From positions 1 to 50,108 of the forward strand of contig NZ_MPZM01000020.1 in assembly GCF_002936955.1 (NCBI RefSeq): a stretch of DNA of 50,108 bases, written 5' to 3'. Below are positions 1 to 8,782 of the stretch, in pieces. The position numbers and the translations under genes were made by a program. The notes beneath the pieces are model-generated. The model had not been told where the DNA came from. It saw nothing but the letters and a program-made list of their open reading frames with translations, and did not search any database. The first letter of the stretch is position 1. The number at the start of each line of letters is the position of its first letter. The stretch comes from Oceanisphaera arctica. Lineage in GTDB: Bacteria > Pseudomonadota > Gammaproteobacteria > Enterobacterales > Aeromonadaceae.

Positions 1-90
1 CCGCCGCGCCCTCCCTGGCGCGGAGGGTCGGCGGAGCAGATCCCTTCATCCTCCTTGATGCCAGGGAGTCGCCTGTTGGCGTCGTCTATG
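1..90. repeat. Inverted-repeat segment upstream of the cobU remnant
   Basis: No coding frame is supported here. The first 34 bases can fold back on themselves (CCGCCG at the left against CGGCGG near 29-34, with CCCTCC against GGAGGG inside). A second perfect 9-bp inverted repeat pairs CTCCCTGGC (11-19) with GCCAGGGAG (60-68). Cobalamin gene homology begins only at about 94, so this looks like foreign or rearranged sequence abutting the cobU breakpoint. What the element is cannot be told from one partial copy at the window edge. Confidence 0.4.
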
Positions 91-93
91 TAG

Positions 94-438
94 TGGCACA
101 CCATAGAGGCGCCTATCGCTCTTGCTGAAGCACTGGCTGAGCTGCAGGATTACGATGCGGTAATGATAGATTGCCTCACCCTGTGGCTGAGCAACTGTCT
201 GCATCAAGGCAACTAGCCACAACAGCGGCAGGATTTTTTAAACGCGCTGGAAAGTTTTAACGGCGAGCTGATTATCGTGAGTAATGAAGTCGGCATGGGC
301 ATAGTACCCTTGGGCGAACTTTCGCGCCGCTTTGTCGATGAAAGCGGCTTCTTGCACCAGGCTGTGGCTGCGAGCTGCCAGCGGGTTATTTTTACTGCGG
401 CAGGCTTGCCACTGGTAATGAAGGGCCCCGGTTTATAA
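94..438 (+). pseudogene. cobU: cobU remnant (adenosylcobinamide kinase / guanylyltransferase), 3' part with an internal stop
   Basis: Reading the frame that ends at TAA 436-438 gives WHTIEAPIALAEAL, then DCLTLWLSN, an in-frame TAG at 214-216, and after it IIVSNEVGMGIVP followed by a normal CobU-like C terminus. The segment VSNEVGMGIVP is the family signature of CobU, the enzyme that phosphorylates adenosylcobinamide and then transfers GMP to it during cobalamin nucleotide-loop assembly. The N-terminal part with the Walker A nucleotide-binding loop is missing: homology starts around 94 and an in-frame TAG lies at 91-93. Only about 115 of the usual 170-180 codons remain. Truncation plus an internal stop indicate a pseudogene. 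No other cobalamin gene lies in the window. A sequencing error could explain the stop but not the missing N terminus. Confidence 0.82.
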
Positions 439-445
439 ACAGCAT

Positions 446-490
446 GTCTGTAGCCGTCGCTTTAGCCGACGGAGCCTGCGTAGCAGGCCT
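446..490. repeat. Small palindromic repeat related to the 7241-7378 element
   Basis: The stretch TGTAGCCGTCGCTTTAGCCG, followed by ACGG and a GCCTGCGTAGCAGGC palindrome, resembles the left arm of the larger palindromic element at 7241-7378, which begins GAATGTAGTCGCGTGCTTTA. Both combine TGTAG, a GC-rich core and CTTTAGCCG. This suggests a REP/BIME-like repeat family with at least two members in the window. The assignment rests on eye alignment only. Confidence 0.4.
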
Positions 491-520
491 TTGTTCGCTT
501 GCCAGCTTCTCTGGGCAAAC

Positions 521-550
521 AAAAAAGCGAAGCCGATTGCTTCGCTTTTT
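521..550. terminator. Bidirectional terminator between cobU remnant and dxs
   Basis: AAGCGAAG and CTTCGCTT form an 8-bp perfect stem with a 7-nt loop. It is flanked by an A-run on the left and a T-run on the right, so it can end transcription from either side. It would terminate the leftward xseB-ispA-dxs operon. A second hairpin, ATTCCGGC/GCCGGAAT (574-594), lies between it and dxs without a T-run. Confidence 0.7.
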
Positions 551-631
551 GGTCTGGAGTGCTATGCAGGAAGATTCCGGCTCAAGGCCGGAATGACGCA
601 TGTATTTTTCCGGAGTGACGTATGTTGAAAC

Positions 632-2497
632 TCAGCGCTGCTGATATTCCCGGATGGACTTCACCATGCCGTTGGCATCCAGGCCCAGCTTGGCCAGTAT
701 CTGCTGCTGGCTGCCCTGTTCGACAAATACATCGGGCAGGCCCAGGTTCAGTACCGGCACCAGCTTCTTGTGGCGCATCAGGCACTCAACTACTGCCGAG
801 CCGGCGCCGCCCATGATGGCGTTCTCTTCTACCGTTACCAGCAGCTCGTGATCGGCCTGCAATGACAACAGCAGGGCTTCATCCAGCGGCTTCACGAAGC
901 GCATGTCCACCAGGGTGGCGTCCAGTTGCTCGGCGGCCGCTTCAGCCTCAGCCAGCAGGGTGCCAAAGTTCAGCATGGCGACTTTGCTGCCCGTACGAAT
1001 CGTCCGGCCCTTGCCTAGTTCAAGTGCAGTCATCTGCTTCTGGATCTCGGCACCGCTGCCGTTGCCGCGCGGGTAACGCACCGCCGCTGGTCCCTGATGC
1101 TGGTAACCGGTGTAGAGCATCTGCCGACATTCATTTTCGTCCGCCGGCGTCATGATCACCATGTTGGGAATCGTGCGCATAAAGCTCAGATCGTAGGCAC
1201 CCTGATGGGTGGGGCCGTCGGCACCGACGATGCCGGCCCTGTCGATGGCGAACAGCACGTCCAGGTTCTGCAAGGCGACGTCGTGGATCAGCTGATCGTA
1301 GGCTCGCTGCAGGAAGGTGGAGTAAATGGCCACCACCGGCTTTCTGCCTTCGATGGCCATGCCCGCAGCCAGGGTCACCGCGTGTTGTTCGGCGATGGCC
1401 ACATCGAAATAGCGTTTGGGAAATTCCCGCGAAAAACGCACCAGCCCGGAGCCTTCGCGCATGGCCGGGGTAATGGCCATCAACTGCGGGCAGGCTTTGG
1501 CCATGTCACACAGCCAGTTACCGAAAATGGCGGAATAGCTGGGGCCGGAGGAGGGGGCCTTCGGCAGCACGCTTTCGGCCGGATCAAATTTGGGTACACC
1601 GTGGTAGCCGATGGGATCCTGCTCGGCTGGCAGATAGCCCTTGCCCTTGCGGGTCATGATATGCAGAAATTGCGGGCCCTTGAGCTTGCGCATGTTGCGC
1701 AGGGTCTCGACCAGAGTATTGATGTCGTGGCCGTCGATGGGGCCGACGTAATTGAAGCCGAATTCTTCAAACAAGGTGCCGGGAATGACCATGCCCTTGA
1801 GGTGCTCTTCGGTGCGACGGGCCAGCTCCTTCAGCGGTGGTAGTATTTCCAGCGCCTTCTTGCCGCCTTCGCGCAGGCTGCTGTACAGGGAGCCGGACAT
1901 GATCCGCGCCAGGTGATTGTTGAGTGCGCCGACATTTTCCGAGATAGACATCTCGTTGTCGTTGAGGATCACCAGCATGTCTTTGTGAATGTCGCCGGCG
2001 TGGTTCAGGGCTTCGAACGCCATGCCGGCGGTAATGGCACCATCACCGATAATAGCGGCCACCTTGCGGCCTTGCTGCTCCTGGTCGGCGGCGATGGCCA
2101 TGCCGAGCGCCGCCCCTATGCTGGTGCTGGAGTGACCGACACTCAGGGTGTCGTATTCGCTCTCGTCCCGCCAGGGAAAGGGATGCAGCCCCTGATACTG
2201 ACGGATGCTGGCCATGCGTTCGCGCCGACCGGTGAGGATCTTGTGCGGATAGGCCTGATGGCCCACATCCCACACCAGGCGGTCGAAGGGGGTGTTATAG
2301 ACGTAGTGCAGGGCCACGGTCAGCTCTACCACACCGAGGCCGGAGGCCAGATGGCCGCTGCTGCGGCTTACCGAGTGCAGCAGATAGGATCTCAGCTCGT
2401 CGCACAGGGCGGGCAGTCGCTCCTTGGGCAGGCTGCGCAGCTCATCGGGCAGGTTGGCCAGCGCCAGGGTCGGGTAATCGGCAATATTCAGACTCAT
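632..2497 (-). CDS. dxs: 1-deoxy-D-xylulose-5-phosphate synthase
   Basis: A 621-residue protein, the usual length for Dxs. This thiamin-diphosphate enzyme condenses pyruvate with glyceraldehyde 3-phosphate, the first step of the non-mevalonate isoprenoid pathway, and also supplies precursor for thiamin and pyridoxal phosphate. The ThDP/Mg2+ motif is visible as GDG at 151-153 with NDN at 179-181. The N-terminal [13 protein letters not shown] and the central transketolase pyrimidine-binding part ([14 protein letters not shown]) are intact. It is the last gene of xseB-ispA-dxs, 21 nt after ispA, as in E. coli, so it is probably cotranscribed. No anomaly is seen. Confidence 0.97.
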   Translation of the reverse strand: MSLNIADYPTLALANLPDELRSLPKERLPALCDELRSYLLHSVSRSSGHLASGLGVVELTVALHYVYNTPFDRLVWDVGHQAYPHKILTGRRERMASIRQYQGLHPFPWRDESEYDTLSVGHSSTSIGAALGMAIAADQEQQGRKVAAIIGDGAITAGMAFEALNHAGDIHKDMLVILNDNEMSISENVGALNNHLARIMSGSLYSSLREGGKKALEILPPLKELARRTEEHLKGMVIPGTLFEEFGFNYVGPIDGHDINTLVETLRNMRKLKGPQFLHIMTRKGKGYLPAEQDPIGYHGVPKFDPAESVLPKAPSSGPSYSAIFGNWLCDMAKACPQLMAITPAMREGSGLVRFSREFPKRYFDVAIAEQHAVTLAAGMAIEGRKPVVAIYSTFLQRAYDQLIHDVALQNLDVLFAIDRAGIVGADGPTHQGAYDLSFMRTIPNMVIMTPADENECRQMLYTGYQHQGPAAVRYPRGNGSGAEIQKQMTALELGKGRTIRTGSKVAMLNFGTLLAEAEAAAEQLDATLVDMRFVKPLDEALLLSLQADHELLVTVEENAIMGGAGSAVVECLMRHKKLVPVLNLGLPDVFVEQGSQQQILAKLGLDANGMVKSIREYQQR

Positions 2498-2518
2498 AAG
2501 CTTATTATTGTCCTCGCC

Positions 2519-3409
2519 CTAGTAATCGCGTTTCACGATGTAATGAGCGAATGCTTCCAGTGTTTGAGTAGGATGGGAGATATCAGTCAGCGCCGACAAC
2601 GCTTGCTGTAGTAATTCGTCCGCAAGCCCACGGGCGCCGTCGAGGCCGAGCAGGGCCGGGTAGGTGCTTTTTTGCTGCACCAGATCCTTGCCCTGGGTTT
2701 TGCCCAGGGTCTGGGTGTCGGCGGTGATATCCAGAATATCGTCCTGCACCTGAAACGCCAGGCCGATGGCCTCGGCATAACGGCTGAGCGCGGTCAGGTG
2801 CGCTTCCTCCATGTTCTCGGCACAGAGCGCACCCAGACGGACGGCGGCGCGGATGAGTGCCCCTGTCTTGTGACGGTGCAAACTTTCCAGGGTGTCGCGG
2901 TCTATGGCTTTGCCTTCGCACTGGATATCCAGCGCCTGGCCGCCGCACATGCCGTTATAGCCGCTGGCTCGGGCCAGCTCCTGCACCATGCGCAACTGGC
3001 GTTCGGCACTCAGGCCGTTCTGATGCCGGCTGATCAGCTCGAAGGCCAGCGCCTGCAGGGCGTCACCGGCCAGAATGGCGGTGGCCTCGTCAAAGGCTTT
3101 ATGCACCGTGGGCTTGCCCCGGCGCAGGTCGTCGTTATCCATGGCCGGCAGATCGTCGTGGATCAGCGAATAGGCGTGAATGCATTCCACTGCGGCGGCG
3201 GCGGCGTCCAGCGCCGTGGCATTTGCCTGTCCCAGTACTTCGCCACTGGCATACACCAGCATGGGGCGCACTCTTTTACCGCCCTGCAGCAGGCCGTACT
3301 CCATGGCGGCTTTAAGCTCGGGGGCCAGGTGGTCGAGGCCGGAGATGGCCGTGATGAGTACTCGCTCTATACGCTCATGGTAGTGCTGCTGCAATTGAAT
3401 AAACCCCAC
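2519..3409 (-). CDS. ispA: Farnesyl diphosphate synthase (geranyltranstransferase)
   Basis: Condenses dimethylallyl or geranyl diphosphate with isopentenyl diphosphate to give farnesyl diphosphate for ubiquinone, menaquinone and undecaprenyl phosphate. The first aspartate-rich motif, DDLPAMDND, starts near residue 85 and the second, DDILD, near 223; HRHKTGALIRAAVRLGA is typical of IspA. I place the start at the GTG at 3409, not at an upstream ATG at 3457. The GTG follows the xseB stop by one base, has AGGAGG about 9 nt upstream, and gives 296 residues, near the 299 of E. coli. The upstream start would overlap xseB by 47 nt. It is translationally linked to xseB and dxs. Confidence 0.95.
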   Translation of the reverse strand: MGFIQLQQHYHERIERVLITAISGLDHLAPELKAAMEYGLLQGGKRVRPMLVYASGEVLGQANATALDAAAAAVECIHAYSLIHDDLPAMDNDDLRRGKPTVHKAFDEATAILAGDALQALAFELISRHQNGLSAERQLRMVQELARASGYNGMCGGQALDIQCEGKAIDRDTLESLHRHKTGALIRAAVRLGALCAENMEEAHLTALSRYAEAIGLAFQVQDDILDITADTQTLGKTQGKDLVQQKSTYPALLGLDGARGLADELLQQALSALTDISHPTQTLEAFAHYIVKRDY

Positions 3410-3410
3410 C

Positions 3411-3659
3411 TCAGCGCTCCTCCTGACCAGAAGTAAAGGCCACCAGCTGTTCATCATCCTGCAGCAGTACCTGTACTTGCTGTTCGGCCTGAGTCAGCCG
3501 TTGCTGGCCGGCGCGCACCAGTTGAATGCCCCGTTCGAAGGACTTGAGCGACTGTTCCAGGCTCAAGTCACCCTCTTCCAGCTGGTTTACCAGATTTTCC
3601 AGTTCTGCGAGGGCGCTTTCAAAATCCATATTTTCAGGTTTTTTGGTAGCCACGGGCAT
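3411..3659 (-). CDS. xseB: Exodeoxyribonuclease VII small subunit
   Basis: An 82-residue protein. XseB binds XseA to form exonuclease VII, which degrades single-stranded DNA from both ends. The diagnostic helical stretch is present (FESALAELENLVNQLEEGDLSLEQSLKSFERG, residues about 13-44, cited as a region), followed by a coiled-coil tail rich in glutamine. It heads the xseB-ispA-dxs operon, the order found in E. coli. The promoter should lie in the gap shared with divergent thiI. Confidence 0.95.
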   Translation of the reverse strand: MPVATKKPENMDFESALAELENLVNQLEEGDLSLEQSLKSFERGIQLVRAGQQRLTQAEQQVQVLLQDDEQLVAFTSGQEER

Positions 3660-3970
3660 CCTCTGTAATTAGGCGGCAAAATGGGGGGCAATAGTACCAT
3701 TGCCATCCCGCTTTTGGCGAAACATATAGACTTGGTTGACCGCCGGTCGTGCCTCGGTAAAACATGGGATAAGTGAGGCGTTAGGGGGAAAAACCACACT
3801 GAACACGGGGATTTCTGGATGCAGCTGTTTTCCACCTCACGCCTTACTCTTCCCGCCTCACCTCCTGGCAGCCGTCATTATTTGAGCAAAGTCCCGCCAT
3901 TGTTGTGTATAATGCCGGGCTTTGTTTTTTGTTGTCTTATTTTTTTTGTTGTCCTAGGCGTACCGAATTT
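3660..3970. promoter_or_regulatory. Divergent xseB/thiI intergenic region with a thiI -10 element
   Basis: This 311-bp gap holds a perfect TATAAT at 3908-3913, about 58 nt before the thiI start. The best -35-like hexamer I see is TTGAGC at 3882-3887, but the 20-nt spacing is long, so the promoter may rely on other contacts. U-rich leader sequence follows. The left half carries the TGAGG/CCTCAC repeat pair at 3771-3788 and 3832-3862. No gene is supported in the gap. Confidence 0.45.
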
Positions 3971-5419
3971 ATGAAATTTATTATCAAGCTGCATCCAGAA
4001 ATCACCATCAAGAGCAAGTCGGTGCGCCAGCGCATGAGCAAGATCTTGCAGAGCAATATTCGTAATGTGCTCAAGCCTCTGGATGAAAACATCAAGATCC
4101 GGTCCGACTGGGACAAGTTGATCGTACGTACCAATATTTTTACCGAATCTCACCGTCTGGCCCTGATCGAGTTATTGGCCTGTATTCCGGGTATTCAGTC
4201 GTTTCTGGAAGTGGTGGAGCATAAAGTTGAGTCACTGGACGAGATCCTGACCCTGACTCAGGAGATGTTTGGTGACCAGCTGGCCGGCAAGACCTTCTGC
4301 GTGCGCGCCAAGCGCCGTGGTCAGCAGTCGTTCAGCTCGCTGGATGTGGAGCGTTACGTGGGTGGCGGCCTGAATCAGCGTTGCGAAACCGGTGGGGTGA
4401 AGCTGAAAAATCCGGATATTCAGGTCAACCTGGAGCTGGACGGCGAACGCCTCTATCTGATCAGCCAGCAGCATGCGGGCCTGGGGGGCTACCCTATCGC
4501 CACCCAGGAAAGCGTGCTCAGCCTGATGTCCGGCGGTTACGACTCCGGGGTCTCGTCCTATCAGTTCATCAAGCGCGGCAGCCGGGTCCATTACTGCTTC
4601 TTCAACCTCGGTGGAGCGGAGCACGAGGCGGGCGTACGCGAGGTGGTGTACTACCTGTGGAAGAAATTCGGCTCATCGCACCGGGTCAAGTTTATCTCGG
4701 TTCCCTTCGAGGAAGTGGTCGGCGAAATACTGGAGAAGGTCGATAACGGCCATATGGGCGTAGTGCTGAAGCGGATGATGATGCGCGCTGGTGCCGCCGT
4801 GGCCGAGAAGCTGGCGATCAACGCCTTGGTCACCGGTGAGTCCATGGGCCAGGTGTCCAGCCAGACGGTCACCAACCTCAACGTGATCGACCGGGTTACC
4901 GATACCCTGATACTGCGACCGCTGATTGCCGCCGACAAGCAGGATATCATCGATATTGCCCGCAAGATTGGCACCGCCACCTATGCCGAAAAAATGCCGG
5001 AATATTGCGGTGTTATTTCTCAGAGCCCCACCATCAAGGCGAAGCTGGGCAAGGTGGAGCATGAAGAAACCAACTTCGATTTTGCCGTGCTCGACACGGC
5101 CATTCAGGCCGCCTTTGTGGAAGACGTGCGCAAGTTGGAACAGAAGTGGGAATTGCCGGAAGTGGAGTTCAGCCAGGGTGAGGATCTGGCCGAGGTGATC
5201 CTCGACATTCGCTCTCCGGAAGAAGAAGAAGAGGCGCCGCTGACAGTACCCGGTCATAAAGTCGTTACCATGCCGTTTTTCAAGCTGTCGAGCCAGTTTA
5301 CCGAGCTGGATTCGGACAAGACCTATCTGTTGTATTGCGCCCGTGGGGTCATGAGCCGTTTGCAGGCTATCCATCTCAAGGAGCAGGGCTTCGATAACGT
5401 CAAGGTGTACAAGCCTTAA
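3971..5419 (+). CDS. thiI: tRNA 4-thiouridine synthase / thiamin sulfur carrier
   Basis: A 482-residue protein, exactly the E. coli ThiI length when started at the ATG at 3971. It adenylates U8 of tRNA and transfers sulfur to make s4U, and also relays sulfur to ThiS for the thiamin thiazole. An N-terminal ferredoxin-like and THUMP part (to about 165) precedes the PP-loop SGGYDSG at 187-193. The conserved MPEYCGVIS has Cys346, and the C-terminal rhodanese domain carries the persulfide cysteine Cys456 in YCARGVMS. It therefore belongs to the long rhodanese-containing class competent for both roles. Divergent from xseB, as in related bacteria. Confidence 0.97.
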   Translation: MKFIIKLHPEITIKSKSVRQRMSKILQSNIRNVLKPLDENIKIRSDWDKLIVRTNIFTESHRLALIELLACIPGIQSFLEVVEHKVESLDEILTLTQEMFGDQLAGKTFCVRAKRRGQQSFSSLDVERYVGGGLNQRCETGGVKLKNPDIQVNLELDGERLYLISQQHAGLGGYPIATQESVLSLMSGGYDSGVSSYQFIKRGSRVHYCFFNLGGAEHEAGVREVVYYLWKKFGSSHRVKFISVPFEEVVGEILEKVDNGHMGVVLKRMMMRAGAAVAEKLAINALVTGESMGQVSSQTVTNLNVIDRVTDTLILRPLIAADKQDIIDIARKIGTATYAEKMPEYCGVISQSPTIKAKLGKVEHEETNFDFAVLDTAIQAAFVEDVRKLEQKWELPEVEFSQGEDLAEVILDIRSPEEEEEAPLTVPGHKVVTMPFFKLSSQFTELDSDKTYLLYCARGVMSRLQAIHLKEQGFDNVKVYKP

Positions 5420-5692
5420 CAGCAGCTTAAAGCGGTAAGCTATAAGTTGTAAGTAAAACAGAAAACGCTGACACCCCACCCAGCCTCCCCCTGGCGACAC
5501 CCCGCTGTGTTGCCTGTTTCCCCACTGTTTAGGGGGAGGAGCAGAACGACGCCGATTTTTGAATCCGGTGCCGTTTTTCTCCCTCCCCTTTAACGCTGCA
5601 TCAATAGAAGAGCCGTGGGGTGCAACGCAAGGGGAGGGTGGGGGGTGGGGTTTCTGTTGGTTCAATTGTCTCACCCCTCACACTCCCTCGTC
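5420..5692. repeat. Repeat-rich gap between convergent thiI and panE
   Basis: No gene or clear terminator is supported. From about 5425 there is a TAAGCTATAAG-type motif like the one at the right edge of the window (50061-50091). It is followed by C-rich then G-rich low-complexity tracts (5474-5550, 5575-5655) and a CTCACCCCTCACACTCCC array at 5670-5687, one arm of the TGAGG/CTCAC repeat family seen in other gaps. Confidence 0.5.
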
Positions 5693-6586
5693 TTATCCGC
5701 CCCGACGTTTTATTTCCTGATAAAGCTGGCTGCTGACCGGTACCGGCTGTGTGCCCGCATGGGCCAGGATATAACCGGTGATGTATTCATTCTCGGTTTT
5801 TCGGCCGTGGATAAGATCCTGGTGCATGGACGAATAATTAGTAGCGGTGAGTTCAATCACCTGCTGCAGACGTCGGCGGAAATCTTTTTGCTCCTCGGTG
5901 TCGCCGAGGTTCGCCATGACCTGAAACACCTCTTCACTCAGTTGTTCCAGCACATCGGCATAGCGGGGCTCCAGCAGCTGGCCGTTGTAGATATTGTTGC
6001 AGGCGGTCAGCGGGTTGATCACCGCATTAATGGCCAACTTGCGCCGCTGGTGTAGCGTAATGTCGTTACTCCACTCTGCATGCCCCAGCGCCGCCGCCAG
6101 CGGCTTGACCAGATGAGCCCAGGATTTGGCGGCTTCATTCTGCGGCCCCAGCCAGGTTTCGCCCTTGCCGGTATGACGCACCAGCCAGTCGCCTTCTTTC
6201 ATGGCACCGTGGCTGCTGACGCCGGCAATCAGCGGGTTGTGGGGAAACAGTTCCTGTACCTGCTCTGCCACGCCCAGGCCATTATGAAACAGAATGATGG
6301 GCGTAGTGGTCGGCAGCCCTTGCAGCCCTTTTAATGCTTCCAGCACCTGATAGGCCTTGGTGAATACCAGTAGACACTCCACCTGCCGGGCCTGCTCGGG
6401 AAAGCGGGGCTGGCTCTGGATCAGCTCATGGCGACCACTGAGGGTGATCAGGTCCAGGCTGGGATGAAAATGGCCGCGGTGACGCGCCGACAACATGAAG
6501 CTGACCCGCTCGCCTCGCTGGCGCAGCAGACCTGCCATTACACAACCCAGGGCGCCAGCCCCGAGAATGGTCCATTCCGTCATCAC
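5693..6586 (-). CDS. panE: 2-dehydropantoate 2-reductase
   Basis: A 297-residue member of the ketopantoate reductase family, which uses NADPH to reduce 2-dehydropantoate to pantoate for coenzyme A synthesis. The N-terminal Rossmann motif GAGALG is at residues 9-14. The conserved HNGLG and the C-terminal HQRRKLAINAVINPLTA, containing the catalytic-lysine segment of the family, are present, as is SSMHQDLIHGRKTEN. It is divergent from yajQ; in E. coli panE also neighbours yajQ and lies close to thiI. Two consecutive Met codons make the exact start uncertain by one residue. Confidence 0.93.
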   Translation of the reverse strand: MMTEWTILGAGALGCVMAGLLRQRGERVSFMLSARHRGHFHPSLDLITLSGRHELIQSQPRFPEQARQVECLLVFTKAYQVLEALKGLQGLPTTTPIILFHNGLGVAEQVQELFPHNPLIAGVSSHGAMKEGDWLVRHTGKGETWLGPQNEAAKSWAHLVKPLAAALGHAEWSNDITLHQRRKLAINAVINPLTACNNIYNGQLLEPRYADVLEQLSEEVFQVMANLGDTEEQKDFRRRLQQVIELTATNYSSMHQDLIHGRKTENEYITGYILAHAGTQPVPVSSQLYQEIKRRGG

Positions 6587-6710
6587 TCTATCCCCTGAAT
6601 TTTGTTATTATTACTCTTTGTTTGAGCCTATACGTTAGCCGTGAAGCGTCGTTGTTACCAGTGTGTTTTTTTGTCGCTACCGGTTAACAAAACCGTTTAA
6701 AGGAGTCAGG

Positions 6711-7193
6711 ATGCCGTCTTTTGATATTGTGTCTGAAGTTGAGATGAATGAAGTGCGCAACGCGGTGGAAAACGCCAATCGGGAGCTGGATACTCGTTTC
6801 GATTTTCGCGGGGTCGAAGCCAGCTTCGAACTGAAAGACGAGAAGGTGAAACTGAGTGCCGATGCGGAGTTTCAGCTGCAGCAGATGCGGGATATGCTGC
6901 GGGGGGCCTTGATCAAGCGGGGCATCGACACCCGGGTGCTGGATCCGGGTAGCATAGTGCGCTCGGGCAAGCGTCATATTCAGGAGCTGGGTTTCATGCA
7001 GGGAATCGACAGCGCTCTCGCCAAGAAGCTGGTCAAGCAGATCAAGGACAGTAAAATCAAGGTGCAGGCGTCCATTCAGGGTGAGCAGCTGCGGGTTACC
7101 GGCAAGAAGCGTGACGATCTGCAGCAGGTGATGGCACTGCTGCGCCAGGGCGAGCAAGAGCAGCCGCTGCAGTTCAACAACTTCCGCGATTGA
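6711..7193 (+). CDS. yajQ: YajQ family nucleotide-binding protein
   Basis: A 160-residue protein starting at the ATG at 6711, which has AAGGAGTCAGG just upstream; a longer frame from 6663 lacks homology. The N terminus [19 protein letters not shown] and the C terminus LQFNNFRD match the YajQ family closely. YajQ proteins have two ferredoxin-like domains. E. coli YajQ binds nucleotides, and some Xanthomonas and Pseudomonas homologues bind cyclic di-GMP; which ligand applies here is unknown. A GCGCCGA/TCGGCGC hairpin without a T-run follows at 7201-7218. Confidence 0.94.
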   Translation: MPSFDIVSEVEMNEVRNAVENANRELDTRFDFRGVEASFELKDEKVKLSADAEFQLQQMRDMLRGALIKRGIDTRVLDPGSIVRSGKRHIQELGFMQGIDSALAKKLVKQIKDSKIKVQASIQGEQLRVTGKKRDDLQQVMALLRQGEQEQPLQFNNFRD

Positions 7194-7240
7194 TTGAATA
7201 GCGCCGAGCATTCGGCGCCCGGCACGAATACTGGCATATA

Positions 7241-7378
7241 GCACGAATGTAGTCGCGTGCTTTAGCCGCGAAATCCGGCAACGCCGGATCCCATGCACAG
7301 GTTCATCCCTGTACGATGAATAGAGCAGGGATGTGGCTACGCCACATTGCGAAGCTGAAGCATCGCCTACATCCGTGC
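7241..7378. repeat. 138-bp palindromic repeat cluster (MITE- or BIME-like)
   Basis: The ends are imperfect inverted repeats of about 33 bp: GCACGAATGTAGTCGCGTGC at the left, and the reverse complement of the right end, GCACGGATGTAGGCGATGCT. Inside are smaller perfect palindromes, ATCCGGC/GCCGGAT (7273-7289) and ATGTGGC/GCCACAT (7330-7346), plus an ACAGG...CCCTGT pair. There is no open reading frame. It lies between the 3' ends of convergent yajQ and ampG, the usual place for BIME-like elements. A related short copy is at 446-490. Confidence 0.65.
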
Positions 7379-7390
7379 AGTATGTTGGTC

Positions 7391-8782
7391 TTATAGGTTT
7401 TGTTGGGCGCTGGGCGCTGTTTTCCCCACCTTTCTGATCAACCACAGCACCGGCAGGCCGATGGCGGCGGAGCCGACAAAGAAGGTCGCATAGCCGTAGG
7501 CGTCCACCGCCATGCCCGAGAAGCCGGCCAGAAACTTGGGCAGCAGCATCATCACCGAGCTGAACAGCGCATACTGGGTGGCGGAAAAAGCTACGTTGGT
7601 CAGGCTGGACAGATAGGTGATAAAGGCGGCGGTGGCGATACCGGCACTGAGGTTGTCCAGCGAGATGATCAGCGTAAGCAGCCGCACATCCGGGCCCATC
7701 TGACTCATCAGCGCAAACATCAGGTTGGTGCCTGCCGCTAGTACCGCCCCCAGCATCAGGATGCGCAGGGTGCCGAAACGACTGACCATGATGCCACCCA
7801 CAGCCGCACCCACCAGGGTCATGATGACCCCGTACACCTTGGTCACGGTGGCAATCTGCGACTTGCTGAAGCCCATGTCCACATAGAAGGGATTGGCCAT
7901 GACGCCCATCACCACATCCGACACCCGGTAACAGGCGATCAACGCCAGTATCACCAGCGCCTGTCGGCCGAAGCGATGAAAGAACTCGGCAAAGGGCGCC
8001 ACCACGGCACTGGCGAAAAAGGCCATCAGGCCGGCCAGAAAACGAGGGTAGCCTCTGTCTATCAGTTGCCGGCGATGGTCGGCCTGCTCCTGCTGTTGCT
8101 GGCGCAAGTCGACCTCGGGCTCGTGCAGCAGCAGGCAGGTGATCACCCCCACCAGCATAAAACCCATCATGCACAGGTAGGCGGCTTGCCAGCCGACGGG
8201 GTCGTAACCCAGATCGGAACCGGCCCAGGCGGCAATGGCCAGGGCACCGGCGCCGGCCATGATCATCGCCAGTCGGTAGCCGGTCATGTAGGCGGCGGCC
8301 AGAGCCCCCTGCAGCCGTTCCGGCGCGGACTCGATGCGATAGGCATCGATGACAATGTCTTGCGTTGCCGAGGCGAAGGCCACGGCCAGTGCAAAGAGCG
8401 CCAGATTAACCATCTGGGTGGTCGGATCGGAATAAGCCATGCCGGCCAGCGCCGCCATGATGATCAGCTGAGACAACAGCATCCAGCTGCGGCGACGCCC
8501 CATGCGGCGTGACAACCAGGGCAGGGGCAGGCGATCGACCAGCGGCGACCAGAGCCACTTTACCCCGTAGGCCAGGGCAACCCAGCTGAAAAAACCGATG
8601 CTGGTGCGGCTGACGCCGGCTTCTCGCAGCCAGAACGACAGGGTGCCGAACACCAGCAGCAGCGGTAGGCCGGAAGAAAAGCCCAAGGCACACAGGGTCA
8701 GCACCCGGCGCTCGGCATAGAGCGCCAGTTGCTGTGTCCATCTGCCTTTACTCAAGACGTTAATGCGCCGCTCCGGCGTCAT
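7391..8782 (-). CDS. ampG: AmpG family muropeptide permease (MFS)
   Basis: A 463-residue major facilitator with about 12-14 hydrophobic segments. AmpG imports anhydro-muropeptides for peptidoglycan recycling and thereby feeds AmpR-type beta-lactamase signalling. Family marks are GFSSGLPLLLVFGTL near residue 34, IGFFSWVALAYGVKWLWSPLVDR, and FASATQDIVIDAYRIE. The neighbour yajG supports the call, because yajG-ampG is the E. coli order; here ppiA lies between them. The ATG at 8782 overlaps ppiA by 23 nt; a TTG at 8755 is an alternative. The C terminus carries no extra domain. Confidence 0.9.
   Translation of the reverse strand: MTPERRINVLSKGRWTQQLALYAERRVLTLCALGFSSGLPLLLVFGTLSFWLREAGVSRTSIGFFSWVALAYGVKWLWSPLVDRLPLPWLSRRMGRRRSWMLLSQLIIMAALAGMAYSDPTTQMVNLALFALAVAFASATQDIVIDAYRIESAPERLQGALAAAYMTGYRLAMIMAGAGALAIAAWAGSDLGYDPVGWQAAYLCMMGFMLVGVITCLLLHEPEVDLRQQQQEQADHRRQLIDRGYPRFLAGLMAFFASAVVAPFAEFFHRFGRQALVILALIACYRVSDVVMGVMANPFYVDMGFSKSQIATVTKVYGVIMTLVGAAVGGIMVSRFGTLRILMLGAVLAAGTNLMFALMSQMGPDVRLLTLIISLDNLSAGIATAAFITYLSSLTNVAFSATQYALFSSVMMLLPKFLAGFSGMAVDAYGYATFFVGSAAIGLPVLWLIRKVGKTAPSAQQNL

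Noticed and set aside
1097-1843. Long plus-strand frame opposite dxs
   Set aside because: It is a mirror frame of dxs caused by G+C-rich codon use; no start signal and no domain.
2672-3436. Plus-strand frame opposite ispA
   Set aside because: It is antisense to ispA with no start signal, a product of codon bias.
3882-3913. Strong sigma-70 promoter for thiI
   Set aside because: The TATAAT is perfect but the nearest -35-like hexamer is 20 nt away, so I list it only as a -10 element with moderate confidence.
446-7378. CRISPR-like arrangement of palindromic repeats
   Set aside because: The repeats are far apart, differ in length and have no regular unique spacers or cas genes.
6684-8174. 496-codon minus-strand frame spanning ampG and yajQ
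   Set aside because: It runs out of frame through ampG and antisense to yajQ and the repeat; both real genes have clear motifs.
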